From positions 1 to 6,254 of the forward strand of contig CALEJD010000037.1 in the NCBI GenBank assembly GCA_937898195.1: a stretch of DNA of 6,254 nt, in the 5' to 3' direction. The position numbers and the translations under genes are program-made. How positions within the stretch are numbered: position 1 is the first letter of the stretch; each line of letters begins with the position of its first letter. The notes under the pieces were generated by a model. That model was not told where the DNA came from. It did not search any database and was given only the letters and a program-made list of their open reading frames with translations. Positions 5,946-6,254 of this stretch are shown here, one piece after another. Source of the stretch: an uncultured Clostridia bacterium (GTDB lineage: Bacteria > Bacillota > Clostridia > Oscillospirales > Acutalibacteraceae).

Positions 5946-5974
5946 TAGTGGAGTCTGACCACTATAAAACGGAC
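5946..5974 (+). other. tmRNA pseudoknot PK1
   Basis: A six-pair hairpin (5946-5951 with 5959-5964) has a 7-base loop. GTCTG in that loop (5953-5957) can pair with CGGAC (5970-5974), one pair being G-U. This H-type pseudoknot sits where PK1 is expected, 12 bases before the ATA codon at 5987, and helps fix where the tag reading frame resumes. Confidence 0.75.
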
Positions 5975-5986
5975 GGTTTATCAAAA

Positions 5987-6025
5987 ATAAACGACAAAAA
6001 CGAAAAAGTACTTCTTGCTGCTTAA
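5987..6025 (+). other. tmRNA proteolysis-tag reading frame
   Basis: Read from ATA at 5987 the frame encodes INDKNEKVLLAA and stops at TAA (6023-6025). The C-terminal LAA is the conserved ClpXP degradation signal, and the AAC-GAC codons match the common N-D positions of tags such as ANDENYALAA. The first codon is uncertain: ATA at 5987 aligns with the usual GCA and lies 12 bases after PK1, while AAA at 5984 would add a lysine. Neither is the common alanine resume codon. Confidence 0.72.
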
Positions 6026-6254
6026 TTAGCGGCGAGCATTCCCCCGAGAGAACTGCGGCTCGGTAAGGAGTGTCATTTAGCAGTAAATGTGAACGGATAA
6101 CCGCCTTGTAGTCCGTCACACATCACAGGGCTACTGAAAGGAATGCCTGTTTGTCGGCTGTCCCGTAGGGAATGACAATAGATAAACTACACTCGTAGAA
6201 AGTTTCAGGAATAGATTTTCGGACGTGGTTTCGATTACCACCATCTCCACCAGA

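Larger units (their letters stand above)
5900..6252 (+). ncRNA. ssrA: Transfer-messenger RNA (tmRNA)
   Basis: tmRNA rescues ribosomes stalled on broken mRNAs: it is charged with alanine like a tRNA, then serves as template for a degradation tag. The ends pair as a perfect acceptor stem, GGGGATG (5900-5906) with CATCTCC (6242-6248), followed by the encoded ACCA (6249-6252). The T arm GTGG-TTTCGATTA-CCAC precedes it. The 5' part carries the conserved GGATTTCGACGGGG of the D-like region. Pseudoknot PK1 is readable: TAGTGG (5946-5951) pairs with CCACTA (5959-5964), and loop GTCTG (5953-5957) with CGGAC (5970-5974). A tag reading frame ending in LLAA-stop follows. CCGAG (6044-6048) and CTCGG (6059-6063) form a further stem. 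Its 353 nt is normal for a one-piece tmRNA. The partner smpB lies upstream in the same orientation. The gene ends two bases before the window edge, so its terminator is not visible. Confidence 0.97.

Noticed and set aside
5729..6025. 98-aa open frame spanning the end of the zinc-ribbon gene and the start of tmRNA
   Set aside because: It exists only because the tmRNA tag frame happens to stay open upstream. Its first part is a shadow of the zinc-ribbon gene and it crosses the tmRNA acceptor stem.
5880..6119. Minus-strand open frame opposite tmRNA
   Set aside because: It overlaps the structured tmRNA gene, shows no recognisable motif and has no supporting ribosome binding site that I could see.
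1..6254. CRISPR arrays, insertion sequences, tRNAs or prophage genes
   Set aside because: No regularly spaced repeats, transposase motifs, tRNA cloverleaf other than the tmRNA ends, or phage structural motifs were found on either strand.

Overview
The window reads as a chromosomal housekeeping segment of a low-to-moderate-GC Firmicute, most likely an anaerobic gut Clostridia-type organism. The reasons are the AT-rich coding DNA, strong Shine-Dalgarno sequences (GGAGG type), and the order SRP RNA - dnaX - ybaB/ebfC - recR, which is the Firmicutes (B. subtilis-like) arrangement. The genus cannot be fixed from sequence reading alone.

Layout. On the minus strand, reading right to left, a cytoplasmic GH20 beta-N-acetylhexosaminidase (248-1849) is followed after 62 bases by the 5' end of glpK, glycerol kinase, which runs off the left edge (1-185). 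A divergent intergenic region (1850-1992) holds a weak candidate promoter for the GH20 gene and a near-consensus sigma-A promoter (TTGAAA-17-TATAAT, 1945-1973) facing right. The rightward promoter drives a short SRP RNA (about 1993-2132). On the plus strand follow dnaX (2166-3797), ybaB/ebfC (3798-4133), recR (4146-4739), smpB (4757-5224) and an unrecognised zinc-ribbon membrane protein (5227-5838). They are tightly spaced (gaps of 0, 12, 17 and 2 bases) and look like one transcription unit. A 61-base spacer with a small hairpin and four tandem heptamers leads into the tmRNA gene ssrA (5900-6252), which ends two bases before the window edge.

How the genes work together. The first block joins protein targeting (SRP RNA) to the replication clamp loader (DnaX), a nucleoid-associated protein (EbfC) and recombinational repair (RecR). 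The second block contains both halves of the trans-translation machinery, SmpB and tmRNA. Between them lies a 203-aa protein with a four-cysteine zinc ribbon, a two-helix membrane hairpin, and a C-terminal domain whose HxxKHG and GxIRTYF motifs recall toxin/nuclease-like (BECR-type) domains. It is the least explained gene here. No CRISPR array, transposase, prophage gene or tRNA was seen.
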